Positions 41,895 to 53,422 of a stretch of DNA of 64,000 bases are shown here, piece by piece (the first letter of the stretch is position 1; each line of letters starts with the position of its first letter). Source of the DNA: Gordionus sp. m RMFG-2023 (Eukaryota > Nematomorpha > Gordioida > Chordodea > Parachordodidae); assembly GCF_954871325.1 (NCBI RefSeq), contig NC_088778.1:19019120-19083119 (forward strand). The letters run 5' to 3'. The notes beneath the pieces are model-generated. The model was not told the origin of the DNA. It worked only from the letters and a program-made list of their open reading frames with translations, and made no database searches. The position numbers and the translations under genes are program-made.

Positions 41895-42475
41895 AAATAT
41901 GTCTGTAAAAGTGGTTACCTAATATTTTGTAAACAATTCTATATATTAGAGGATTATCAACTATATGAATACTTACTTTTTTATAAAGAAATTTCTTATA
42001 CTTGTTTGGACTATTTTTATGAAGATGGTAATTAAATTTAAAAATGAATAATAAGTTGATTAGAGATTTTGAACTTGACTAATTACAATAAATTTGCTAA
42101 TTTTCAATTAATAATTATATTTATTTAGATGTGGGGTTATAAAATAATTAAATAATTAAAATCAATTAAGCGTCAACTGTTAATGTTAAATTGATATTTA
42201 GACATTATGAGTGATATTGATATTCCATTTTTAAAATGGAAATTGATTGCAAGCCGACATAGTGAAAATATAATTTATATGTATAAATCTAAATTAATAA
42301 ATGAAATAGCACTCATTTAATAAAAACTTAGATAGTCTTATTAATTTTTAAATAATCAAATCAAATCTATATTTACGTTCAGGGAGCTATGAAAAAAATA
42401 AATTCTCAGAAAATTTTTTCGCTTCAAGAGGCTATTGAAATTTTTCAAGGGGTTTGAGCCCCCCCCCCCTTTCCC
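41895..42475 (-). repeat. Inverted copy of the 26290-26945 dispersed repeat
   Basis: It matches 26320-26945 in reverse complement along most of its length, for example AATATCACTCACTAAATATC-like and AGTTCAAAATC..TAATCAACT segments. The GC-rich head at 42440-42480 includes a run of 12-13 C. Confidence 0.65.
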
Positions 42476-42818
42476 CCACTCCTAGTGAGGAAATAATATT
42501 TCGAATTGCAAAAGGAATTGATCTTCTCAGTGGAAAAATTACAAAAATTTTTTGCCCTCCCTCTATATCCACAACGGTTACAGACAATAGTGTCAAATTT
42601 TTACTTTGTTTGAAAAAAATACATATTTAATATAAATAAGGCGTGGGCTAACATTGTATTAAATGCTTCTTCTATAAATATTAATATCAAAAATAAGAAT
42701 AAATATGTGATTATATTTTAATAATTTACTTATCTATGCATTATTGTTCTAATTTATTTAATTTAAAAAGGTTATATTATTACCAAACGATTAATTTAAT
42801 TAATTCAGCAATTATAAT

Positions 42819-43036
42819 TGTTGTATATGCAAATTCGAATGTTAATTTTGAAAAGTGATTATTCATAAATAAATGGTAGACGAAGATAATATTTTTGGGG
42901 TAATTTGTCTATGTAAATAATCTTAAATTGAACATAATATTTTTCTATAAATTTTATATATATATTCAAATATGCAAATTTTATATATTTAATTCTTCGA
43001 AAATTGTTTAATTTTTATATATATATATATATATGT
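42819..43036 (+). repeat. 5' LTR of the miniature element
   Basis: Near identical to 43394-43610; differences are confined mainly to the length of the terminal TA run, so the insertion is recent. Confidence 0.82.
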
Positions 43037-43056
43037 GTATAAAGTATTTGATTTAG

Positions 43057-43383
43057 ATGGCCTCCTATGTTAGAGTGGGTAACAAAATAATGAAGATAGA
43101 GATCCGAGAGGTTGACGGTTCAGAAGAGTCCAACAGATGGGTAGAAGCCGCTAGGAACGAAGCCAAACAAAGATATGGAGATGGGCTACAAGAGACGCCA
43201 ACGAGAGGGGTTCACAGGATAGCACCATATAACACAAGAAGGAGAGTGGAATGTTGGGCTTGTGGGGGAGGACACAAGTTACGATATTGTCCCAGTGTAG
43301 AGTTGACAGCGAACAATAATACGAATTTACCGATGCGAAATATGGTTGAATCAGCGAACACTTCGGGGGCAAGGGAGATCTAA
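43057..43383 (+). CDS. Gag C-terminal fragment with zinc knuckle
   Basis: The frame ATG 43057 to TAA 43383 encodes 108 residues: a basic, hydrophilic N-terminal part with EAKQRYGDGLQETP, then the CCHC knuckle CWACGGGHKLRYC (C-x2-C-x4-H-x4-C, about residues 69-82), then a polar tail. CCHC knuckles of this spacing bind RNA in retroelement Gag proteins. The frame is intact and the start follows the LTR leader by about 20 nt, so it may be translated. Length is far below a full Gag. A rival reading is a captured nucleocapsid exon. Confidence 0.75.
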   Translation: MASYVRVGNKIMKIEIREVDGSEESNRWVEAARNEAKQRYGDGLQETPTRGVHRIAPYNTRRRVECWACGGGHKLRYCPSVELTANNNTNLPMRNMVESANTSGAREI

Positions 43384-43393
43384 AGGAAGGAGG
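43382..43393 (+). promoter_or_regulatory. Polypurine tract
   Basis: AAAGGAAGGAGG lies immediately before the right LTR and just after the Gag stop, as expected for the plus-strand primer of an LTR retrotransposon. Confidence 0.8.
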
Positions 43394-43610
43394 TGTTGTA
43401 TATGCAAATTCGAATGTTAATTTTGAAAAGTGATTATTCATAAATAAATGGTAGACGAAGATAATATTTTTGGGGTAATTTGTCTATGTAAATAATCTTA
43501 AATTGAACATAATATTTTTCTATAAATTTTATATATATATTCAAATATGCAAATTTTATATATTTAATTCTTCGAAAATTGTTTAATTTTTTTATATATA
43601 TATATATACA
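43394..43610 (+). repeat. 3' LTR of the miniature element
   Basis: It starts TGTTGTATATGC directly after the polypurine tract and ends TATATACA. Confidence 0.82.
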
Positions 43611-44495
43611 TTGTTAATTCAAAAAAGTTTAGTTTTGAATAATTTTGGATTCTGCGAAATTTATGTTATTATTTTTAACGAACGATATTTGGAAATAAAA
43701 TTAATAAAATCAAAGGAAAGAGTTAATAAAGAAAAGGTAAACATACAATTTGATAAATTATAATTATTAAGCGAAATGACATATATATTTTAGGTACTCA
43801 AGGGTAAGTAATTAAACATCATTATTATTAGAATTAATCTTTTATTTAATTTTAGAAAGATTTAACAAACCTATAATTCTTAAATTGCTCTCCCAATACT
43901 GATTAAACACCCTGAGTAAGTTCGGAATTATAACAATTCTATTTTATAATGGGTTAAGTTCTAATTAGATGTTTTTGACAAATACATTTTGTCAGGTCTA
44001 CGTGAAAATAATGGTAAGAAAAAAAATTCAAAATTAAATTATATCATGAAAAATGTTGGTCATAACGTGCCAAATTCTAATATTCTAACAATTTGAAAAT
44101 CTTTAGACTTATTTTCTGAAATATACAATAATCCCTATATTCGAATGCATATATTATTGCAGTTAATTTAATTATCCATTCATATTGGCGATAAGCTTTA
44201 TCATTATTATCCTTATGCAACATCATTTATCATCAATTTATTTGAATCTACTATATCATAATATAATTTATATATAGGGCATGAGCTGGTATTTGGAGAA
44301 TTATCTAGATTTGGTAGATATTTTACTATCTGTCAGTGATAAAGTAGGAAAAAGAAAGTTTTGTGAAAGCCAAAGGCGTATAATTTTGAGAATTATAAAG
44401 TTTTGCTGTCAGTGGCTGACATTTAATATATATAAAATATTATTTTATTATTTTTTATTATATTATATATATAAAATAATATTTTATTATTTAAA

Positions 44496-45544
44496 GGTCA
44501 TTCCTCGTGAATCGATCATCTACCGGCCGACCCCTTTTAAATTTGTTAAATTTATGGAATTATTTAGATAGGTTACATAAATTAGAAAGCCATTTATTTT
44601 AGTTCGCTAGCACACCTGGTTCCATGGATAAGAGGCTCAATGGTGCAAAAAAGAGCCATTTTAGAATCTGTAAAATATAAAATATTTATATCTCAAAAAC
44701 TAATTATAGTAAAAAGGTACATAATATATAAAGTTATAAGTAATCATAAAACAATAAACATTGGCAAGGGAGTTTGTTTTCGAAATTTTTTTTATCTTTT
44801 TATTTTAACACCTTTGTTAAAAATATATATACTATGTCATAACCTTGGCGAAGCTTTCGAGACTTTCAATTTATCAAAAATTGGAAAAAATAGATGGCCC
44901 TATAGGAAATTACAAATTTCAGGTTAAAATTTTGTTATTACCTATAACAGTATATTTTCACTTTTTATATTAAAAAATTTCCAATTTCTTTTAAATATAC
45001 CAAAAACTGAGGGGCAGTGTGGATACATGCCCATTAGACTGAAATCAAATTTACGATATTAACTATCTTAAATTTAATTTTTTATTAATATTATAGAAAT
45101 ATAGATAGATAATCATATTCTATCCATAATTTAAAATTTGAAGTCTGTTGAATTTGTATAAAATTTAGCCTCAATTTTATTCTGAGAAATTAGATGATAC
45201 GTATGAAATATTTGCGTTTCAGGTATTGCACGCGCTTTATTGAATCTCTCTTCTAAAATTATTAGCTCTTTCTCATATTCGTTTTTCATAATGTAAGAGA
45301 AATCTATTTAAAAAAAAATTATAAAATATATTAATAAATAAATCTTATACCTTTAATATTTTCCTTACAATAGGCAAAAAAGTCTTTAGGACAAGTTATT
45401 TGTTCGAGGCTCAGACTCAGGAATTTGGTCTTGGGGGGGGGGCTTTATCATTCATTTACTTACTTATCTTAATAATTCATGAAATTTTTAAGAATTTTAA
45501 AAGGGATCGGCCGAAAATGTTTGATCGATTTGACATGGAATGGC
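44496..45544. mobile_element. MITE-like relative of the GGTCATTCC DDE transposons
   Basis: The left end GGTCATTCCTCGTGAATCGA and the right end (minus strand) GCCATTCCATGTCAAATCGA are inverted repeats continuing through CGGCCGA(C/T)CCCTTTTAAA. The ends match the left end of 61165-64000. The interior, including a 95-codon plus frame at 44640-44927, shows no transposase motif. The 96-codon frame 44281-44571 crosses the left border and is not a gene. Confidence 0.7.
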
Positions 45545-47810
45545 AGAAATAAAATATTATTTTATTATTAGATATAAAAATGATGAATAAAAAAGTCAAT
45601 AAGCGTATATTAGATTACAAAAATATAATATTATTATCCACTGGATCGGATTTCTAGTGATATATAAAAATATTTATTGTATAACAGCATGATTCACTTT
45701 AGTCGTTTTAATTTAACATAAAATACGGCAATTCGTAGTTTATTCATTTTAACTTTATATTATAAATCATCCTATTTCGCAACATTTTATCATAATATCA
45801 TTAATTTGCGCAATTCGTAGTTTAGTCATTGCAATTCGCAATTTACCTGGCAATTCGTAGTTTTTAGCAATTCGTATTTTAGACTATATCATAAACAATG
45901 ACATCTATTTGAATCGGTTATTAGGAGATTTATAAAGATAAATTTGGTGGAGTTTTCTAGTAAATCATGGTTAAATTATGAAATAAATAAGGAGAGTGGA
46001 GATAATCAGCTAATAAAATCCAACAGTCTAAAATAAAGTAATATAAATAGTGCACCAATAATGATAAATGATTATATTTATAATTACGAATATATTTCTT
46101 TTTGTTTTGAATTATTTTGATATTGTAAATAAAAGTATAATATATGTATTGTTAATAGTTTTAAAAAAATCCTCGAGACCCATTTAGTTAAATTGGTTTA
46201 ACTGAATATCTTAAATTGAAATATATAGTTAAAATTATAAATTATGGAATATCTTCAAATTATTTTTTTAAAAATATTTATTATCTTATCCGTTAGCCGA
46301 ATGTTTTTAATTATTTTAAGCAGCTATTTACAGGCCTCCAAAACTTGCTTGATATTATTTTTTAATAATATATAGAAGTCTACAGGAGAATAGTAATATA
46401 TTTTATTTAAATGAATGATAAACATAATTTCAAAAATAAAATATTACAATGCCATAAACGGGTTACAACAACGAGTATTATAATTGGCTACTGATTAGAT
46501 GTAAGTTCGTTGTCTTGGTAATTATAAGCTATATCACATGGATTCTTTCATATTTATAAATATAATTTTTTAATATAAGTAGATGATCCTTACAGCGCTC
46601 GTACATTTAACATTTCAACTAGCGTTTAAAAATGCTAATAATATATTCCTAGCAATGGTTTTCAGCTGTATATTGTTCAAAAGAAAAACCACCATTCTTA
46701 ACCAAAAATCATAAAGGTTTAGATTAAACATTTTTATATAAAAGAATTTTAGCTGGCAGGGTCCTATCTATGCTAAATTAAAATTATAATTCAGAAGAAC
46801 ATCGCAAAAAAACAATTTATTAGCTTAAATACTTTTTAAATCTCACATCTTGAGAATTAATATTTAATTATATTAATTGTAAAAATATTTAGCTGTGATT
46901 AAATGTCAAATGCAAAGTATATTTCACAAATAATATTTTTTAATAATTTGAGATAATTTATCAGGTTTATAGATATTATTTTATAATAAAGGAGAAATAA
47001 GGTGATTTTATTTACAAAACCTTCATTTCTATAGAAAACTATTTAAATTTACTAATTTAATATTTATAAAATAAAATTGAGATAGAATTTTTACATTTAT
47101 GATTATAATTTTTTAATATGTTAGTAGAACTATGGATATCCTGAGCTTGCAACAAGAAAAAAAATTGCTATCGTAATATTCCTTTTTTATTTATAAAATA
47201 TGCTATAAAATATATTAATTTATATATGCTGTATTTAACATTTAGCGACAAAGAAGTCCCCTATCAAAAATCACAAGGAAATCCAAACAGATATCAATAA
47301 TGTTTGTAAATTTATAAATTAAATTATTTATATAACTCATTTTTATTTTAAGTAAATTTATAATGTGCATTCATAACATAAAAAACAAAAAATCGGATGA
47401 AAATTATTAATGCATCTTTATTTTGTAAATTTATGAACTAAATAAATTATTTATAATAAATATATATATTGAAATTAAATAAAATTAGTCAATAATTATA
47501 ATTTTTTCTAAATATATATTTACATTTTTTTGATTCATATATTATGAAATTGTAAAATAAAATATCTCTTTAATATGTTATGTTATTTTTAATAATCTAA
47601 ATTTTTTTCAATATATAGAGAGGATTATGTCTATAAACGCTAATAATTGCAATAAATTTTATAAATAAAATAGGAAAATGTTTAAATTTTGTATTAAGGC
47701 AGAGATAGTATGAATGTAGGGTAATATAGTTAATAAAATCTTATATTTTTGACCAATTAAAACGATTAGCTATCATCATTATTTTCTATCAAAATCTAAA
47801 TGTAATGTTA
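45545..47810. other. AT-rich region without a gene; isolated satellite block
   Basis: Nothing coding is seen. A block at 45785-45890 carries five GCAATTCG(T/C)A units and is nearly identical to the right edge of the satellite array at 51600-51685. Confidence 0.6.
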
Positions 47811-47814
47811 ATTA

Positions 47815-50800
47815 AGGCAATTCGCAGTTTAGTCATTTTAATTTAAGATTAATACCGCAATTCGTAGTTTAGTCATTTTAATTTAACATAATATACGGTA
47901 ATTCGCAGTTTTGTAATTTAAATTTAACATATATTGTATTTAATTTGACAAAAATTAAGGCAATTCGTATTTTAGTAATTATAATTTAACATTAACGCAT
48001 TTCGAATAATTTAACGTTATATATTACAATTCGCAGTTTACCCATTATAATTTTACATCATATACTGTTTAGACAATTTAATATAATATTAAATATGGCA
48101 ATTCATAGTTTAATCATTTTAATTAAACATTAAATCGGCAATTCGTAGTTTAGTCATTTTATTTTAACATTAAAACGGCAATTCGTAGTTTAGTCACTTT
48201 ATTTTAACCATTAAACACTGCAATTCGTAGTTTAGTCATTTTAATTTAACATAAAATAAGGCAATTCGTAATTTAGTCATTTTATTTTAACAATAAATAT
48301 GGCAATTTGTAGTTTAGTCATTTTAATCATACAAAAAATACGGTAATTCGTAGTTAAGTGATGACAATTTATTATTAATTACCGCAATTCGTAGTTTAGT
48401 AATTTTATTTAACATTAAATATGACAATTCGCAGTTGGGTATTTAACATAAATTCGGCAATTCGTAGTTTAGTCACTATATTTTAACATTAAATACGGCA
48501 TTCGTAGTTTAAATTTAACATTAAATACGGCAATTCGCAATTTAGTCATTATAATTTAAGAATAGATACGGCAATTCGCTGTTTAGTAATTATATTATAA
48601 CATTAATTATCGCAATAGGTAGTTTACTCATTATAATTCAATCATTAATTACCTAAATTCGTAGTTTAGTCAATATATTTTAACATTATATAGTGCAATT
48701 CGCACTTTTTAGTCATATTATTTTACTCATTACGGCAATTCGTAGTTTAGTCATTTTAATTTAACAGTAATTACCGCAATTCATACTTTATTTTAACATT
48801 AAAACGGCAATTCGTAGTTTAGCCATTTTATTTTAACATTAAATGCGGCAATTTGTAGTTTAGTCATTTTAATTAAGATTAGATAGGGCAATTCGTAATT
48901 TAGTCATTTTATTTTAACAATAAATATGGCAATTTGTAGTTTATTTTAACATTTAAACGGCAATTCGTAATTTAGTCACTTTATTTTAAGATTAGATACG
49001 GCAATTTGTAGTTTAGTCATTTTAATTTAACATTAAATAAGGCAATTCGTAATTTAGTCATTTTATTTTAACAATAAATATGGCAATTTGTAGTTTAGTC
49101 ATTTTAATCAAACATAAAATACGGCAATTCGTAGTTAAGTCATGACAATTTATTATTAATTACAGCAATTCGTAGTTTAGTAATTTTATTTAACATTAAA
49201 TATGACAATTAGCAGTTGGGTATTCAACATAAATTCGGTAATTCGTAGTTTAGTCACTTTATTTTAACATTAAATACGAAATTCGTAGTTTAAATCTAAC
49301 ATTAAATACGGCAATTTGCAATTTAGTCATTATAATTTAAGATTAGATACGGCAATTCGCTGTTTAGTAATTATATTATAACATTAATTATCACAATTGG
49401 TAGTTTACTCATTCTAATTCAATCATTAATTACCTAAATTCGTAGTTTAGTCAATATATTTTAACATTATATAGTGCAATTCGCACTTTTTAGTCATATT
49501 ATTTTACTCATTACGGCAATTCGTAGTTTAGTCATTTTAATTTAACAGTAATTACCGCAATTCGTAGTTTATTTTAACAATAAAACGGCAATTCGTAGTT
49601 TAGTCACTTTTTAACATTAAATAGGGCAATTCGCAGTTTAGTCATTTTAATTTAAGATTAGATAGGGCAATTCGCAGTTTAGTCATTTTAATTTTACATA
49701 AAATACGGCAATTCGTAGTTTAGTCACTTTATTTTAACATTCGATACGGCAATTCGCAGTTTGTAATTTTAATTTAAGATTTGATGCTGCAATTCGCAGT
49801 TTAGTCATTTTAATTTTACATAAAATACTGCAATTCGTAGTTTAGTCACTTTATTTAAGATTAGATACGGCAAATCGTAGTTTAGTCACTTTATTTAAAC
49901 ATTAAATACAGTAATTCGCAGTTTAGTCATTTTAATTTATGATTAGATACGGCAATTCGTAGTTTAGTCACTTTATTTTAAGATTAGATACGGCAATTCG
50001 TAGTTTAGTCACTTTATTATAATATTAAATACGGCAATTCGCAGTTTAGTCATTTTAATTTAAGATAAGATAGGGCAATTCGCAGTTTAGTCATTTTAAT
50101 TTAACATAAAATACGGCAATTCGTAGTTTAGTCACTATATTTTAACATTAAATACAGCAATTCGCAGTTTAGTCATTTTAATTTATGATTAGATACGGCA
50201 ATTCGTAGTTTAGTCACTTTATTTTAACATTAGATACGGCAATTCGTAGTTTAGTCACTTTATTATAATACGGCAATTCGTAGTTTAGTCATGGTAGTTT
50301 AGTCACTATATTTTAACATTAAATACAGCAATTCGCAGTTTAGTCATTTTAATTTATGATTAGATACGCCAATTCGTAGTTTAGTCACTTTATTTTAACA
50401 TTAGATACGGCAATTCGTAGTTTAGTCACTTTATTATAATATTAAATACGGCAATTCGTAGTTTAGTCATGGTAGTTTAGTCACTATATTTTAACATTAA
50501 ATACAGCAATTCGCAGTTTAGTCATTTTAATTTATGATTAGATACGGCAATTCGTAGTTTAGTCACTTTATTTTAAGATTAGATACGGCAATTCGTAGTT
50601 TAGTCACTTTATTATAATATTAAATACGGCAATTCGTAGTTTAGTCACTTAATTTTGGCATTAAATACGGCAATTCGCAGTTTAGTCATTTTAATTTAAC
50701 ATAAAATACGGCAATTGGTAGTTTAGTCACTATATTTTAACATTAAATACAGCAATTCGCAGTTTAGTCATTTTAATTTATGATTAGATACGGCAATTCG

Positions 50801-51690
50801 TAGTTTAGTCACTTTATTTTAACATTAGATACGGCAATTCGTAGTTTAGTCACTATATTTTAACATTAAATACAGCAATTCGCAGTTTAGTCATTTTAAT
50901 TTATGATTAGATACGGCAATTCATAGTTTAGTCACTTTATTTTAACATTAGATACGGCAATTCGTAGTTTAGTCACTTTATTATAATATTAAATACGGCA
51001 ATTCGTAGTTTAGTCATGGTAGTTTAGTCACTATATTTTAACATTAAATACAGCAATTCGCAGTTATATCATTTTAATTTATGATTAGATACGGCAATTC
51101 GTAGTTTAGTCACTTTATTTTAACATTAGATACGGCAATTCGTAGTTTAGTCACTTTATTATAATATTAAATACGGCAATTCGTAGTTTAGTCACTTTAT
51201 TAACATTAAATACGGCAATTCGCAATTTAGTCATTTTAATTTAACATAAAATACGGCAATTCGTAGTTTAGTCACTTTATTTTAATATTAAATACGGCAA
51301 TTCGTAGTTTAGTCTCTTTATTTTAAGATTAGATACGGCAATTCGTAGTTTAGTCACTTTATTTTAAGATTAGATACGGCAATTCGTAGTTTAGTCACTT
51401 TATTTTAAGATTAGATACGGCAATTCGTAGTTTAGTCATTTTATTTTAACATTAAATACGGCAATTCGCAGTTTAGTCATTTTAATTTAACATAAAATAC
51501 GGCAATTCGTAGTTTATTCTATTTAATTTAACATTATATACGGCAATTCGTAGTTTAGTCATCCAATCTTCCATAATTTTATCTAAATTTAACATTAATT
51601 TACGCAATTCGTAGTTTAGACATGGCAATTCGCAATTTACCTGGCAATTCGTAGTTTATAGCAATTCGTATTTTAGTCATGGCCGACATA
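47815..51690. repeat. 41-bp satellite array with higher-order repeats, 3.9 kb
   Basis: The unit is CGGCAATTCGTAGTTTAGTC plus ACTTTATTTTAACATTAAATA, in two main variants (TTCGTAG and TTCGCAG). Units are degenerate at the left and close to identical from about 49900. Higher order is visible: 48230-48780 recurs at 49011-49565 (offset about 781 bp), and a four-unit block of about 178 bp, marked by TCATGGTAGTTTAGTCAC, recurs at about 50290, 50468 and 51015. No open frame of note. Confidence 0.95.
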
Positions 51691-51849
51691 GGGATAGCAA
51701 TTTCATTAAGGTATGATGCAGAACTATTTTATATTTTTGCCTTTTAATATTTTACATTTGTCTGTGTCAATTTTAAAATTGACTCAGAATATTATTTTTT
51801 TTAACCATATATATTGTTTGACATATAGTAGATCCTTATTTTCCAGCAC

Positions 51850-53350
51850 CTTTTAATGTTACGATCTTTAATATGTATTCATGAATTTCATATAATGATA
51901 GGTAAATCAGATATTTCCCCTTTATTTGATTATAATTTTGAAAAATTTTCCCAATTAATATATACATATTTAGACAGATTTAATTCTTATAAACCCCTTA
52001 CTATTTTTCAGGATCCAAGAAAAAAATTAATTATTCTGAGTTTTTCTGGGCATGGTAAATATTTTTCACAATTAATTTGGACTTGGAAATAGTTTGCTAA
52101 ACATTTTTCAAAAAATTTTTAAATTTTAAATATGGGCTAGAAATTGGCCTGAAAAATTTTGAAGACATGGCCAGGCCTGATCATAAACCAAGGCCTATGC
52201 AAAACTTTTTATATATTTTATTTCAGTTCTCAACTACCATTAATATATACATATATTAGACAGATTTAATTCTTATAAACCCCTTACTATTTTTCAGGAT
52301 CCAAGGAAAAAATTAATTATTCTGAGTTTTCCTGGGCATGGTAAATATTTTTCACAATTAATTTGGACTTGGACATAGCTTGCTAAACATTTTTCAAAAA
52401 ATTTTTTAATTTTAAATATGGGCTAGAAATTGGCCTGAAAATTTTTGAAGACATGGTCAGGCCTGATCTTTTATATATTTTATTTCAGTTCTCAACTACC
52501 ACAATTATTATGGTCTTTGGCAGGTTTGAGAAAATTTTCCTAAGTGCGTGGATCTGGCTTGGGAATTTTTATAATATTTTTCATAGGTGTAATATTTAAC
52601 ACAAAATATTTATATGGCCCTCAGGTAAAAGCTAATTTAAATATTATTTTTATTCAAAAAAATAGTATTCACTCTTAGTCTAAATTGGTTAGCTTTGGTC
52701 TGAAGTAGGGGTGAGATGGGTTAAGATAGAATAAAAAAATAGATATGGTTTTTAGAGATTTACCTATATTCAGGTATGGGAAAAAATTTTGAAAATTACT
52801 ATGGGATGGCCAGGCTTGAGAAAAATTTTTATAAAATTATTATGAGTTGGACTGGGCTTGGAAAATATTTTTATAAATTATATTGGGCTGAGCTTGGGGA
52901 AAATTATAATGAGCGTGGACGTTTAATAATTTTATTATTAACTATGGGTTAGACATTGGTCTAAAACAAGTTATTTTGCAGGCCTGAGCTCGGCCTGCTC
53001 AAAAGGCTCATGAAAATCTGATTTTTATTGTATTTTTAAATTCATTATGATTATTTAAATGTTTTAATTCAGTTCTCAACTACCAAAATTATTATCATCT
53101 TTCATTGGGCTTGGATGAATTTTTTAAATTATTATGACTTTGTACTTTACCTGGGAATTTTTTTTAATATTAATTTTTAGGTATAAATGATCAGTAAATT
53201 TAACATATTTATTATCAAGTAAAAGCTTTAAATTTATTCTTACTCAAACCATAGTATTTAGTCTTAGTTTTAATGGATTGAACCTGGCCTGAAGGGGGGA
53301 GGGGGTAAAAAGAATAAAATTGGACATTATTTTCAAATAACAGGTAACAT
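51850..53350. repeat. Directly duplicated ~280-bp segment and related copies
   Basis: 51940-52190 recurs at 52245-52470 at about 95% identity (CAGGATCCAAG, TCTGGGCATGGTAAATATTT, GGGCTAGAAATTGGCCTGAA). More decayed related segments follow to 53330, marked by CAGTTCTCAACTACCA at 52225, 52483 and 53074. The 78-codon frame at 51856-52092 lies in the first copy and is disrupted in the second; no protein family recognised. Confidence 0.7.
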
Positions 53351-53422
53351 CTAGCATAAATATAAGAAGAAAATTCTCATTCCCCGTCATTTCTGACGGG
53401 CAATCTACTAGTATTATATATT

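Larger units (their letters stand above)
42819..43610 (+). mobile_element. Miniature LTR retrotransposon (TRIM-like)
   Basis: Two direct repeats of about 215 bp (42819-43036 and 43394-43610) start TGTTGTATATGCAAATTC and end in a (TA)n run, with the right one ending TATATACA. They are almost identical. Between them lie a short leader, a 109-codon Gag fragment and a polypurine tract directly before the right repeat. A TSD is not clear (ATTG flanks both sides if the LTR is taken to start TTGTAT). No protease, RT or integrase is present, so it must be mobilised in trans. Confidence 0.82.

Noticed and set aside
47815-51690. CRISPR-like array
   Set aside because: The spacers are as repetitive as the repeats, the unit varies continuously, and the DNA is eukaryotic; it is a satellite.
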